Shown here piece by piece: positions 16,500-25,298 of a stretch of DNA of 64,000 nt. Numbering within the stretch: position 1 is the stretch's first letter; each line of letters begins with the position of its first letter. Both the position numbers and the translations under genes were made by a program. The stretch is from Muribaculaceae bacterium (GTDB lineage: Bacteria; Bacteroidota; Bacteroidia; Bacteroidales; Muribaculaceae): NCBI GenBank assembly GCA_017548365.1, contig JAFZAC010000041.1, forward strand, positions 1 through 64,000, given 5' to 3'. Under the pieces are notes generated by a model, which had not been told where the DNA came from, did not search any database, and saw nothing but the letters and a program-made list of their open reading frames with translations.

Positions 16500-16672
16500 G
16501 TGACTCTTGGCAATATATTATTGTAGGTATAGTGGTAGCTGTTGCTTTTACTTTGGCTATAAGAAGCATATATCGAGCCATTACTCACAAAAAATCGGCT
16601 CTAAACCCCTGTGGTAATTGCTCCCTAAAAGACGTCTGCAATAAAAAGTCATCAGAATGCGACAAAAAGTAG
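16496..16672 (+). CDS. Small Cys-rich membrane protein (FeoB-associated type)
   Basis: A 58-residue protein: a short N-terminus, one membrane helix (residues about 7-23, YIIVGIVVAVAFTLAI), a basic segment, then a cysteine-rich tail with CGNCSLKDVC and a last C near the end. This layout matches the FeoB-associated Cys-rich membrane protein family. No feoB is in the window, so the link to iron transport is only by family resemblance. The ATG overlaps the topB stop (ATGA), which supports a real, coupled gene at the end of the dsbD-mazG-topB unit. Confidence 0.7.
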   Translation: MSDSWQYIIVGIVVAVAFTLAIRSIYRAITHKKSALNPCGNCSLKDVCNKKSSECDKK

Positions 16673-16706
16673 AAGGAAATACTTATCAGTTTTATGGCAC
16701 AACTGT

Positions 16707-16730
16707 TGACACTTTTGTCATTTTTACTTT
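16707..16730 (+). terminator. Weak intrinsic terminator after the small Cys-rich gene
   Basis: A 5-bp stem (TGACA with TGTCA, four-base loop) followed directly by TTTTTACTTTTT. The stem is short, so efficiency is doubtful, but the position between converging genes fits. Confidence 0.4.
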
Positions 16731-16733
16731 TTA

Positions 16734-19700
16734 TTATTTATCCAATGCATCGAGCATGATAAAAGCAGCCCAGTGTGGACGAGTATTGCGACGTTTTTTG
16801 TCTGGAGCTATATTGTCGTCATCATCATCGTCATAATTATATTCACTGTCTTTGTCTCTAAGCTCCCGCTGGGCTTTAAGGAAAGCATCACGTTTGTGGT
16901 TTAAGCCCATTTCCATGAGATGTGTGTAGAAAGAAGTCATCATGTCCTTGGTAGCTTGGTCGTCTACTTTCCAAAGACTCATCACGATGGTCTGTGCTCC
17001 AGCTTTCTTAAAGCCTCGCTGCAATCCGAAGACACCCTCTCCGGTGACTTTGCCCAGTCCCGTCTGGCATGCCGAGAGTACGAGCAACTCAAGCCCTCTA
17101 AGGTCGAGCTGTGACACCTCCTGTGCTGTGAGCACTCCATCGTCAATATTTGCAGGAATCGTATCTTTGTTAGACAATGCGTTATTTGCACCCAAGAAGG
17201 CAAGACCAGCACACACCATGGCCTTGTCAGATGCATTATGAAGGTTCTCGTAGTTACGCATGAATGTAGGATTTGTCTCTTTTATTTCCTGCAAAGCAGT
17301 GGAGTCGTTCCAGTAGAATCCGTGAGTGGCAATGTGTATAATTCTCTGTTTTTGACCCTTTAGATTCTTGAACGATGTCTCGGTAGCGTCAAGATCGGTC
17401 TTATAATATACCTCAAAGCCGTTATTCTCTAATGTAGAATTTATTTCTTGTACTTCATCCTTGGTGTTTTTAAGATAGTCCCAATTAATACCACGTGTCC
17501 CATCAGGATTTGTTATAATTCTATAGCTTCGTTCACTTGATTCATTTAGGGCTAAATCTTGATTATCAATCTGGATGAGGGCTTCTTGTGATGGCAGAAT
17601 AGATGCGACATTATCATTGTCGTCATTGTAGGTCCACTCGCTGCGATGGCTATGGGTGACCATATCTTGCACTGTGGCGTTGTAATCGATGTCTCCAAAG
17701 ATTGCAGCACTATTAGAAGATAAAGCAGAGTGCTTTATGACCAGCTCGCGAGTCGACGACAGGCGGTAAAAATTGTATCCATGAATACTATCGTTAATCA
17801 TTACACCTTTCTTTTCCCAATGCGGCATCGACTCGATGGCGATGTTGTGAAGTTCCCCGCTGGGAGAGAAATAGATGTTCTTCACACCTTTAAGCTCACC
17901 CATTCTTGCCAACTTTCCCCAAATACTGTCGCTTAACGCCTTGCTAGTGTAAGGCTGCTTTGCTGCAGCCAGCAACTCACTTTCTTCGCATATTTCTATC
18001 AAGTGTGGTTGATCATAACCAGGTCGTACAGTCAAGGCTATATATACAGTACTATCAGTTCCATACTTTGGGAACGAGAGAAATTCTATAGCGATAGAAT
18101 TGGTGTCAAGTTTTTCTTGTACGTTCTGCCAAATAATTTTCAAGTTATCCATAATGTCACCATTATCTTCAACGAACTCCATTAATCTTCTTTCAGACTT
18201 TTCGGCATCATCTTCTTTATTCAAATTCTGTATTATATTACGCTGTCGTTTCAGATTATCGTTTCCACTTTCATCGATTATTCTGTTAAACTCTGCCTCG
18301 CATGTAAGAAGTAACCCTTTAGCAAACAATGCAGACATGTTATACAGATCTCCTATCATGTCTTCTACATAAAGTTCTTTTGAGTTTTGCTTATATGCAC
18401 CTAACGTCGCAGCAGGATATACATTATGAAATAGATATGATTGTACATCCCATTCTTTTTTACGTTCAGCTGACGTACATTTACTGAAACGAAATAGATA
18501 ATTATCATGTCTTTTGTATACTACTTCTCGTAAATACTTATAGGCTAAGACATAGCATCCTTTAGACATATAGCATAATCCCAAATATTTAGATAATTGT
18601 TCTGGAAGAGAATTATCATAACAAAATTTCTCGGCAAGCTGAAAATTAACCAATGCATTATCAAAATCACATTTTGCATAATAGCACAAACCAATCATTC
18701 CATGCAAATATGTGGATAATTGTTTTAGAAGATTTTCATCAGAATACAAATTCTCGGCAAGCTGAAAATTGACCAGTGCATTATCAAAATCACATTGGGC
18801 ATAATAGCACCTGCCTATCATTTCATGCAAATTTGCAACATCATTGTTATCTTTAAAAAACAATTTAGCTTTTGTGCATAAATCTATTGCTTCATCAAAT
18901 TTTCCTTGAATAAGATAATCATCATATCGTTTTGACAAAATATGTATAAAATTGCTATGATATTCAACATTTTCTTTTGCAATAGCTTCTAAATAATATT
19001 CATTTGCTTCTTCATATTGTTCCATTGCAAAATAGCATTTGCATATACTGTATAAACATCCTTTAACAATTACATTTAATCCCCTATTATATACTTTTCC
19101 TGCATATTCTTCTGATAATTTTTCCTCTTTATTCTCATAAATAATAATGGCTTTTTTAAAAAAAGATATTGCTTCTGAATAATATTTTTTAGAATTATCA
19201 TATTCTTTTTTAAAATAATAATAATCACCAATCTTTTCATATGATCGACCTAATTCTACTATGCTATATTCATCTTTTATTGTTTTATATTTTTCAATAA
19301 TTTCAATAATAGCTTTATAACATTTTATTTTTTTATCTACTTCAAATACAGAATAATCGGCTATACTTTTAATTAAATCAACATTAGTTGAATCACATAA
19401 AAACTCTGGGTCTTGAATCAATTGAACTAATGCATCTAAAGCTTTATCATATTGACTATTATCAATGTATTGGATCAATTGTTGTTTTGACAAGACATTA
19501 TTTTGGTTGAGAATTATTGCCGTTTGACTATTGCAGTTTGCACTATCGTTGTATTCTGAAATGTTGATGAAAGAATACCATGGATATATGTTTTTATATA
19601 GTTCACTAGTGCCTACTGGTACATAAAGCCTGCAATCATTTTTTATCCCTTTTAATAATCCACTTCCATATATAACTTTATTTGGTTCTCTAATTCCTGA

Positions 19701-20453
19701 ATATATCGATGATAAACCTGTACAACCATAAAAAGCATCTTCACCAATCTCAACCACGGAATTAGGGATTGACACCGAAGTCAAGCCTGTGCAATCATAG
19801 AAAGCCCACTCACCAATCTCAACCACTGAATTAGGAATATCCACAGAAGTCAAACCAGTGCATCTGGAGAAGGCATCATAACCTATCTTGGTCACTGAAT
19901 TAGGTATTGACACCGAAGTCAAGCCAGTACAACCATAAAAGGCACAACTACCAATGTTGGTTACTGAATTAGGGATTGACACCGAAGTCAAGCCACTGCA
20001 ACCCCTAAAGACCTCATTACCAATCTCGGTCACAGAATTAGGGATTGAGACCGAAGTCAAGCCTGTACAACCATAAAAGGCACAACTACCAATGTTGGTT
20101 ACTGAATTAGGAATATCCACAGATGACAAGCCAGTGCATCCAGAAAAAGCAGAAAAATCAATCACTGTCACCGAATTAGGAATAGACATCGAGGTTAAAC
20201 CAGTGCAATTAGAGAAAGCAGAATTGCCTATCTTAGTGACCAGAAATGTCCTCCCATTATATTTAACACTTTTAGGTATAACAATTTCACCACTTAGATT
20301 TTTATAACTCTGTAAGTAAAGATCGTATGTAACAACAACACTTTGACCGTCTGTATTGATATCGTAACAAATACTGGCAACCATAAAATCATAGGCTGAA
20401 ATATTTGCCGAGAATATTATTAAAAGTGTGAGAATTGACAATATTTTTTTCAT
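16734..20453 (-). CDS. Secreted LRR-TPR-CHAT protein (putative caspase-like peptidase)
   Basis: A 1239-residue multidomain protein. Residues 1-20 form a Sec signal peptide without a lipobox. Residues about 55-270 hold BspA/LRR_5 leucine-rich repeats, with seven full 23-residue units at 86-246 (consensus LTSVSIPNSVxxIGxxAFxGCTG). A helical TPR region of about 10 kDa blocks spans roughly 320-700. The C-terminal third is a CHAT domain with the expected dyad, H1044 in IATHGF and C1129 in LSACQTGLG, then SLWKVDDQAT and a terminal HWAAF. CHAT domains are caspase/separase relatives, usually cytoplasmic; here the signal peptide implies an envelope or extracellular site. The middle is much more AT-rich than the CHAT part. 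The DNA carries two internal repeat arrays. Substrate unknown; the gene just upstream is a candidate partner. Confidence 0.85.
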   Translation of the reverse strand: MKKILSILTLLIIFSANISAYDFMVASICYDINTDGQSVVVTYDLYLQSYKNLSGEIVIPKSVKYNGRTFLVTKIGNSAFSNCTGLTSMSIPNSVTVIDFSAFSGCTGLSSVDIPNSVTNIGSCAFYGCTGLTSVSIPNSVTEIGNEVFRGCSGLTSVSIPNSVTNIGSCAFYGCTGLTSVSIPNSVTKIGYDAFSRCTGLTSVDIPNSVVEIGEWAFYDCTGLTSVSIPNSVVEIGEDAFYGCTGLSSIYSGIREPNKVIYGSGLLKGIKNDCRLYVPVGTSELYKNIYPWYSFINISEYNDSANCNSQTAIILNQNNVLSKQQLIQYIDNSQYDKALDALVQLIQDPEFLCDSTNVDLIKSIADYSVFEVDKKIKCYKAIIEIIEKYKTIKDEYSIVELGRSYEKIGDYYYFKKEYDNSKKYYSEAISFFKKAIIIYENKEEKLSEEYAGKVYNRGLNVIVKGCLYSICKCYFAMEQYEEANEYYLEAIAKENVEYHSNFIHILSKRYDDYLIQGKFDEAIDLCTKAKLFFKDNNDVANLHEMIGRCYYAQCDFDNALVNFQLAENLYSDENLLKQLSTYLHGMIGLCYYAKCDFDNALVNFQLAEKFCYDNSLPEQLSKYLGLCYMSKGCYVLAYKYLREVVYKRHDNYLFRFSKCTSAERKKEWDVQSYLFHNVYPAATLGAYKQNSKELYVEDMIGDLYNMSALFAKGLLLTCEAEFNRIIDESGNDNLKRQRNIIQNLNKEDDAEKSERRLMEFVEDNGDIMDNLKIIWQNVQEKLDTNSIAIEFLSFPKYGTDSTVYIALTVRPGYDQPHLIEICEESELLAAAKQPYTSKALSDSIWGKLARMGELKGVKNIYFSPSGELHNIAIESMPHWEKKGVMINDSIHGYNFYRLSSTRELVIKHSALSSNSAAIFGDIDYNATVQDMVTHSHRSEWTYNDDNDNVASILPSQEALIQIDNQDLALNESSERSYRIITNPDGTRGINWDYLKNTKDEVQEINSTLENNGFEVYYKTDLDATETSFKNLKGQKQRIIHIATHGFYWNDSTALQEIKETNPTFMRNYENLHNASDKAMVCAGLAFLGANNALSNKDTIPANIDDGVLTAQEVSQLDLRGLELLVLSACQTGLGKVTGEGVFGLQRGFKKAGAQTIVMSLWKVDDQATKDMMTSFYTHLMEMGLNHKRDAFLKAQRELRDKDSEYNYDDDDDDNIAPDKKRRNTRPHWAAFIMLDALDK
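18591..18836 (-). repeat. Tandem 123-bp duplication in the TPR region
   Basis: Two adjacent copies (18591-18713 and 18714-18836) align without gaps. The core around CTCGGCAAGCTGAAAATT and the following ~60 bases is nearly identical. Each encodes a 41-residue TPR-like unit containing CDFDNALVNFQLAE, so the length change kept the frame. It looks like a recent in-frame expansion. Confidence 0.8.
19716..20198 (-). repeat. Seven-unit 69-bp leucine-rich repeat array
   Basis: Seven consecutive 69-base units encode the 23-residue LRR_5 repeats (residues 86-246). Units 2 and 4 share the stretch VTNIGSCAFYGCTG, and the DNA of the units is very similar, so recombination within the array is likely. An eighth, degenerate unit starts at residue 247. 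Confidence 0.85.
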
Positions 20454-20500
20454 AATAATGCGTCGATGAAATGTGTTTATTTTTATGAAATACAGAATTG

Positions 20501-20508
20501 CAAATATA
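20501..20508 (-). promoter_or_regulatory. Possible -7 box of the LRR-TPR-CHAT gene
   Basis: The minus strand reads TATATTTG, matching TAnnTTTG, 48 bases before the ATG. No TTG partner is found at 19-21 bases. The gene could instead be read through from the small membrane-protein gene upstream. Confidence 0.35.
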
Positions 20509-20556
20509 GTAAAAATATTCCAATCGTTTATTATGTATTAAAAATTAAGATTATTG

Positions 20557-21114
20557 TTATTCAGGGACTTTGGATTCATGGACATTGGATGCATCTATTA
20601 TTGTTTTAATGTCTGAAGCCGATTTGATTGGTGATTCAATGGGGCGCATTTGTATCGATTCTTTCTCTATCTCTATCCTTTTTTTGTTAAAATCACGTAT
20701 TGTACCTAACGAAGGAGTTGATTTATAATTAATAATAGGTGTGATACTTTTTATTTTTTTTTGAGACTCTATCAATCTCTTAGTCATCTCGTTATTTTTC
20801 CTTATTATACGTTCAGTTTCTATCAACACTTTGAAAGCATGAGTTTGTGAATAGATATCTGATCTTGCTGAAATTCCCATTGGAACAGTACTGTCAAGAT
20901 GAGAAGATGTGTTATCGCAAAAAGAGTTCGAATCGGTTTGAAGACTATCACATTGGTCTTCAATTTCTGCAATATCGATAAACGAAGGCGTTATATCCTC
21001 GCTTGTTGAGTTGCTATCAGTAATCATATTTACAATACCAGCGATAAATGTCAAGGGTATAGCAACAACGATTAAAGTCGCAATTGTCTTCATGAATTTT
21101 GAATTTGTCTCCAT
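20557..21114 (-). CDS. Membrane-anchored protein of unknown function
   Basis: I do not recognise this 185-residue protein. One membrane helix near the N-terminus (about residues 10-30, TIATLIVVAIPLTFIAGIV) is followed by a polar, Ser/Thr/Asp-rich region with two cysteines. A charged helical stretch (about residues 95-125, ETERIIRKNNEMTKRLIESQ) and a Pro/Ile/Ser-rich tail complete it. It looks like a single-pass protein with a largely disordered outer part. It is 103 bases upstream of the secreted CHAT gene on the same strand, with similar AT-rich base use, so the two may be one module. Any function is a guess. Confidence 0.65.
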   Translation of the reverse strand: METNSKFMKTIATLIVVAIPLTFIAGIVNMITDSNSTSEDITPSFIDIAEIEDQCDSLQTDSNSFCDNTSSHLDSTVPMGISARSDIYSQTHAFKVLIETERIIRKNNEMTKRLIESQKKIKSITPIINYKSTPSLGTIRDFNKKRIEIEKESIQMRPIESPIKSASDIKTIIDASNVHESKVPE

Positions 21115-21292
21115 AATGCTGATAATTTGAGAAATGAATAATAGTTTTTTTATTCTTAATCAACATTCAAGACAAAAGGTAATCAATAATAAAGCATTAT
21201 TTCAAATAATAGATAGAATTTGTAACTGATGTGCAGAAATAACACGTTTCTCAGATGTGGCAAGTGGGTATTGACTTGAAAACAATCAAGCT

Positions 21293-22351
21293 CTAAGAAT
21301 GTAAAATCTTGTATACTAGTTCTCGAAGCAATGCATTTGCATCTTGCCTTGAGCCAATGCCTTTACTCCTGACATCACATTCCCTAATCCAGGATATTAT
21401 GTTGACGCAAGCTTGTGTGCTGTAATTCTTGCTTGCATCTCCTATTTTACGAACACGCCAAGGTGATTTGCTACCCACAGCAGCCATCAAACCCTCTTGA
21501 GAACGGTCGCTTGATGTGCGATATAATAGCATTTTAGAGAAAAAAGAAAAAAGCATGCTTACTGTCACTACAGTCGGGTTGGCTTTTGGATTTTTCTCAT
21601 AATAGTTTATAATTTCAAATGCTTTCTTTGCATTACGCCTAGCAAGCGCCTCTTCAAGCTCAAAATTGTTATAATCTTTACTAATTCCGATATTCCTTTC
21701 TATCAACTCTGGTGTAATGCGACGATCGTCAGAGACAAGAATCTTAAGTTTATCAATCTCGGTGTAGAGTCTTGAAATGTCATTGCCCACATTGGAAGCA
21801 ATCATCGACAGTGCTTTTTCGTCGATAGTGCAGCCCAGAGACTTGATGTAATCGGATGCGGCCATCTCGACAGGACGTCCCTCACGGAGCTTGTCACTGC
21901 GAAATACTACTCCAACATTATTCTTCTTAACTGTATCAACAAAATCCTTGCCTTTTATAGCCTCATTTTTATTGCAAACTACTAAAATAGTGCTAGCCAT
22001 CGGTTGTGCTGCATAATGCTTGAGAACATTCAACTCATTGGCAGTTCCTTTATTATTGTTCTTACCCACATTCTGTGCTTCCCTGATAACCACTACCATG
22101 TATTTTGCCATAACAGGAAACTGTTTGCACATACTAACAACATTTCGCATGTCATTAATGTCAACGCCATAGATGACGTTGAGATTGAAGTCCTGCTCAT
22201 CAGGTGTGAGGGCATTCTTTACAATAGCCTCTTCCAATCGGTCGATGAAATAGCCCTCTTCTCCATGAAGAACATAGATGGGCTTGAACTTCTTGGCATT
22301 TATGTCATTCAGCAATCCCAGAAAAGAGACATCTTCGCGTTTTGCTGCCAT
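21293..22351 (-). CDS. holA: DNA polymerase III delta subunit
   Basis: Clamp-loader subunit that opens the sliding clamp at replication primers. It has 352 residues with the usual delta layout: an N-terminal domain starting FLGLLNDINAKKFKPIYVLHGEEGYFIDRLEE, an AAA+-like fold without a working Walker A, and a helical C-terminal collar domain. It is transcribed away from the nuclease-helicase pair, with 91 bases between the two start codons. Confidence 0.9.
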   Translation of the reverse strand: MAAKREDVSFLGLLNDINAKKFKPIYVLHGEEGYFIDRLEEAIVKNALTPDEQDFNLNVIYGVDINDMRNVVSMCKQFPVMAKYMVVVIREAQNVGKNNNKGTANELNVLKHYAAQPMASTILVVCNKNEAIKGKDFVDTVKKNNVGVVFRSDKLREGRPVEMAASDYIKSLGCTIDEKALSMIASNVGNDISRLYTEIDKLKILVSDDRRITPELIERNIGISKDYNNFELEEALARRNAKKAFEIINYYEKNPKANPTVVTVSMLFSFFSKMLLYRTSSDRSQEGLMAAVGSKSPWRVRKIGDASKNYSTQACVNIISWIRECDVRSKGIGSRQDANALLRELVYKILHS

Positions 22352-22442
22352 ATTATTCTTTTTTTCCTAGGGCAAGGTAAGTAGGTTCCAAATTTTTTTG
22401 TAAATTTACGACAAATTTTGCAGACGACCAAATCAAAAAAAC

Positions 22443-22898
22443 ATGCAACAGCTCAATCTTCCTGTGTATCAATTCAATATAAAAAAGAAAGGTAATGGAT
22501 TCATTATCTTTGACACATTACGCAGGCGATGGGTCACACTCACACCCGAAGAATGGGTGAGGCAGAACTTCGTGCGATATCTAATCGAGGAAAAAGAGTT
22601 TCCCAAAGAGCTCATGAACAATGAAATATCAATCACACAAAATGGCATTAAACGGCGTTGCGATACCTTGGTTGCCAATCGAGAAGGCGATCCATTGGTC
22701 ATTATTGAATACAAAGCTACTAATATAACATTGTCACAGAAGACTTTTGACCAGATAGTAAGATACAACATGGTACTTAGAGCAAGATTCTTGATAGTAT
22801 CAAACGGTATTAACCACTATTGTTGCAAAATTGACTACGAGAACAATAGCTATGCCTTTCTAAACGAAATTCCATGCTATAATGAATTAATTGATTGA
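22443..22898 (+). CDS. Stand-alone HsdR N-terminal-type nuclease domain protein
   Basis: A 151-residue protein corresponding to the N-terminal nuclease domain of type I restriction R subunits (HSDR_N_2 family), here without motor or specificity parts. The PD-(D/E)xK core is intact: D74 in RRCDTLV, then E89-x-K91 in VIIEYKAT, followed by a conserved Q (TFDQIVRYN). Its stop codon overlaps a possible TTG start of the helicase gene. No hsdM or hsdS is present, so restriction is unlikely; a DNA repair or replication role beside a PcrA-type helicase and holA is possible but inferred. Confidence 0.85.
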   Translation: MQQLNLPVYQFNIKKKGNGFIIFDTLRRRWVTLTPEEWVRQNFVRYLIEEKEFPKELMNNEISITQNGIKRRCDTLVANREGDPLVIIEYKATNITLSQKTFDQIVRYNMVLRARFLIVSNGINHYCCKIDYENNSYAFLNEIPCYNELID

Positions 22899-22921
22899 CT
22901 TTATTAAGAGATATCATAATA

Positions 22922-25288
22922 TTGGAAGAATATTTAAATAAACTCAATGAGCAGCAACGCGATGCTGTGCTATATTGTGAGGGGCCACAACTTGTTATTG
23001 CCGGTGCTGGCTCGGGCAAAACACGTGTGCTTACCTACAAGATAGTGCATCTCATAAAGCTTGGATACCTGCCATCTCACATTATGGCTCTAACATTCAC
23101 TAACAAAGCTGCTGGTGAGATGCGTGAGCGCATCAACAAGCTCGTTGGAGAGAAAGATGCATCCTACTTGTGGATGGGTACTTTTCATTCAATATTTGCA
23201 AGACTATTGCGTTTCAATGCCGACCGAATTGGCTTCAATCACGATTTTACGATATACGACACAAGCGATTCTCGCTCATTATTGAAACTAATCATCAAAG
23301 ATATGCAGCTTGACGATAAAGTATACAGGCCAGCAATTATACAATCGCGCATATCAATGATGAAAAATGCGCTCATAACACCAGGCTACTATGAGAGCGA
23401 CAAGCGATTGAGGGAAGAAGACGATAGAGCTCAACGTCCACTTACATTTGAGATATACAAGACTTATTGCCACAGATGTAAAATTGCTGGAGCAATGGAC
23501 TTTGACGATATACTTTTATATACCAATATCTTATTGCGTGATAACGCTGATGTTCTAGAAAAATATCAGGACCGATTTGAATATATTCTTGTTGATGAGT
23601 ATCAAGACACAAACTTTGCACAACATCTCATTATGACTCAACTCGCAAAGAAGCATAACCGCATCTGTGTGGTGGGAGATGACGCGCAAAGCATTTACTC
23701 ATTTCGAGGTGCGAATATATCTAACATACTTGACCTCAAGAAATCTTTCACAACATTACAGACATTCAAACTGGAACGAAACTACCGCTCAACACAGAAT
23801 ATAATAGGTGCTGCTAATTCACTTATCGACAAAAACAAACGCCAAATCAAAAAGAATATTTACAGCGAGAATCCAATGGGTAGGAAAGTCAATGTTGTTG
23901 AGTGTTACAACGACTATGAGGAGGCCTATGTGGTTTCGAGTACGATTTTATCGCTCAAGGCACGAGAAGGCTGCAGTTATGAAGACTTCGCTGTACTCTA
24001 TCGCACTAACGCTCAATCACGTGTACTTGAGGAGGCATTAGGCAGTGGTGGACTAAAAAACAAACATGGTGACAAGCGTAGAGCTATCCCTTACCGCATT
24101 TATGGTGGTTTATCATTCTATCAACGTAAAGAGATCAAAGATGCACTCTCCTATTTTCGTCTTACCATCAACCCTAATGACGATGAAGCATTGCGAAGAA
24201 TTATCAATTATCCAGCTCGTGGTATTGGGGCGACTACCCTTGCAAAAGTTCAACATTGCGCAATAGAGGACGGAGTGAGCTTATGGCAAGTGCTCACAAA
24301 TCCTCAGCAACACCATCTTGATGTAAACAGCGGAACATTGCGCAAACTACAGGCTTTTGTTGAACTGATTAACTCCTTTTCAGCTCAAAACGATGCTGGA
24401 ACAAGTGCTTATGAGCTTGGTCGCCACATCATCATGCAAAGCGGCATTATGAGCGATCTAATGAAAGAAAAATCTGTAGAAAACATAAGCAAGCAAGAAA
24501 ACCTTGATGAATTGTTGGCAGCTATGCACGACTTTGTTGAAGGTCAATTAGAGCAAGGGTATTCCGATACTCTGATGACCGATTTCCTTGCACAGGCATC
24601 ACTTGCCACCGATCAAGACACCGATAACAGCACTGGCGAGTGTGTAACTCTGATGACAGTACATGCCGCTAAAGGATTGGAATACAAGAATGTGATAATA
24701 GTTGGTGTTGAAGAAGACCTTTTCCCATCGATAATGAGTAAGAATTCTCTCGCTGAAATTGAAGAAGAGCGTCGGTTGCTGTATGTAGCTATCACACGTG
24801 CCGAGAAGAATTGTGTCATTACTTTTGCCAAATCTAGATTCCGCAACGGAAGTCATGTCAACTGTAAACCCAGCAGGTTTATACATGACATTGATGAGCA
24901 GTATTTGTCTATGGGTTCAACAAGCGCAAGTAAGACTAAGGCTGATAACAAAACAAGTGACGACTGGCATACTGACAGATATGAAAAACGTCAATCTTTT
25001 CATACTCATGATTACAATAATACTGTATCTCATTCAACTCCTCCCACACCAAGATTCAAACCCATTAGTTCGGCAAAACCATCATCAAACACAACAAATT
25101 CAGGAGAATTTAGACTTCACACAATCGATGAGGTAAATGAGGGGACACGCATTGTGCATAGTGTGTTTGGAAATGGAACCATTATCAAAATCGACACTTC
25201 AGGAAGCGATCCGAAGATTGTTGTCGAGTTTGACGTTATGGGGCAAAGAACACTACTTTTAAAATTTGCGAAGTTCAAGATTTCTTAA
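22922..25288 (+). CDS. pcrA: PcrA/UvrD-type superfamily 1 DNA helicase
   Basis: ATP-driven 3'-5' helicase for repair and clearing of replication blocks. I prefer the TTG at 22922 (EEYLNKLNEQQRDAV matches family N-termini and AAGAG lies upstream), giving 788 residues. A TTG at 22895, overlapping the previous stop, is the alternative and adds nine residues. Motifs in order: Q motif LNEQQRDAV, Walker A AGAGSGKT (27-34), motif Ia TFTNKAAGEMRERI, Walker B LVDEYQDTN, GDDAQSIYSFRGA, motif V TVHAAKGLEY and motif VI LLYVAITRAEKN. The C-terminus is a Tudor-like domain (GTRIVHSVFGNGTI) as in PcrA. It is joined closely to the nuclease gene before it and nspC after it. Confidence 0.9.
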   Translation: MEEYLNKLNEQQRDAVLYCEGPQLVIAGAGSGKTRVLTYKIVHLIKLGYLPSHIMALTFTNKAAGEMRERINKLVGEKDASYLWMGTFHSIFARLLRFNADRIGFNHDFTIYDTSDSRSLLKLIIKDMQLDDKVYRPAIIQSRISMMKNALITPGYYESDKRLREEDDRAQRPLTFEIYKTYCHRCKIAGAMDFDDILLYTNILLRDNADVLEKYQDRFEYILVDEYQDTNFAQHLIMTQLAKKHNRICVVGDDAQSIYSFRGANISNILDLKKSFTTLQTFKLERNYRSTQNIIGAANSLIDKNKRQIKKNIYSENPMGRKVNVVECYNDYEEAYVVSSTILSLKAREGCSYEDFAVLYRTNAQSRVLEEALGSGGLKNKHGDKRRAIPYRIYGGLSFYQRKEIKDALSYFRLTINPNDDEALRRIINYPARGIGATTLAKVQHCAIEDGVSLWQVLTNPQQHHLDVNSGTLRKLQAFVELINSFSAQNDAGTSAYELGRHIIMQSGIMSDLMKEKSVENISKQENLDELLAAMHDFVEGQLEQGYSDTLMTDFLAQASLATDQDTDNSTGECVTLMTVHAAKGLEYKNVIIVGVEEDLFPSIMSKNSLAEIEEERRLLYVAITRAEKNCVITFAKSRFRNGSHVNCKPSRFIHDIDEQYLSMGSTSASKTKADNKTSDDWHTDRYEKRQSFHTHDYNNTVSHSTPPTPRFKPISSAKPSSNTTNSGEFRLHTIDEVNEGTRIVHSVFGNGTIIKIDTSGSDPKIVVEFDVMGQRTLLLKFAKFKIS

Positions 25289-25298
25289 ACCTAATAAT

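Noticed and set aside
19716-20198. Possible CRISPR array or intergenic satellite
   Set aside because: The 69-base periodicity lies wholly inside a coding frame and encodes leucine-rich repeats; there are no unique spacers.
22443-22898. Type I restriction-modification system
   Set aside because: Only the HsdR N-terminal-type domain exists; motor, methylase and specificity genes are absent.
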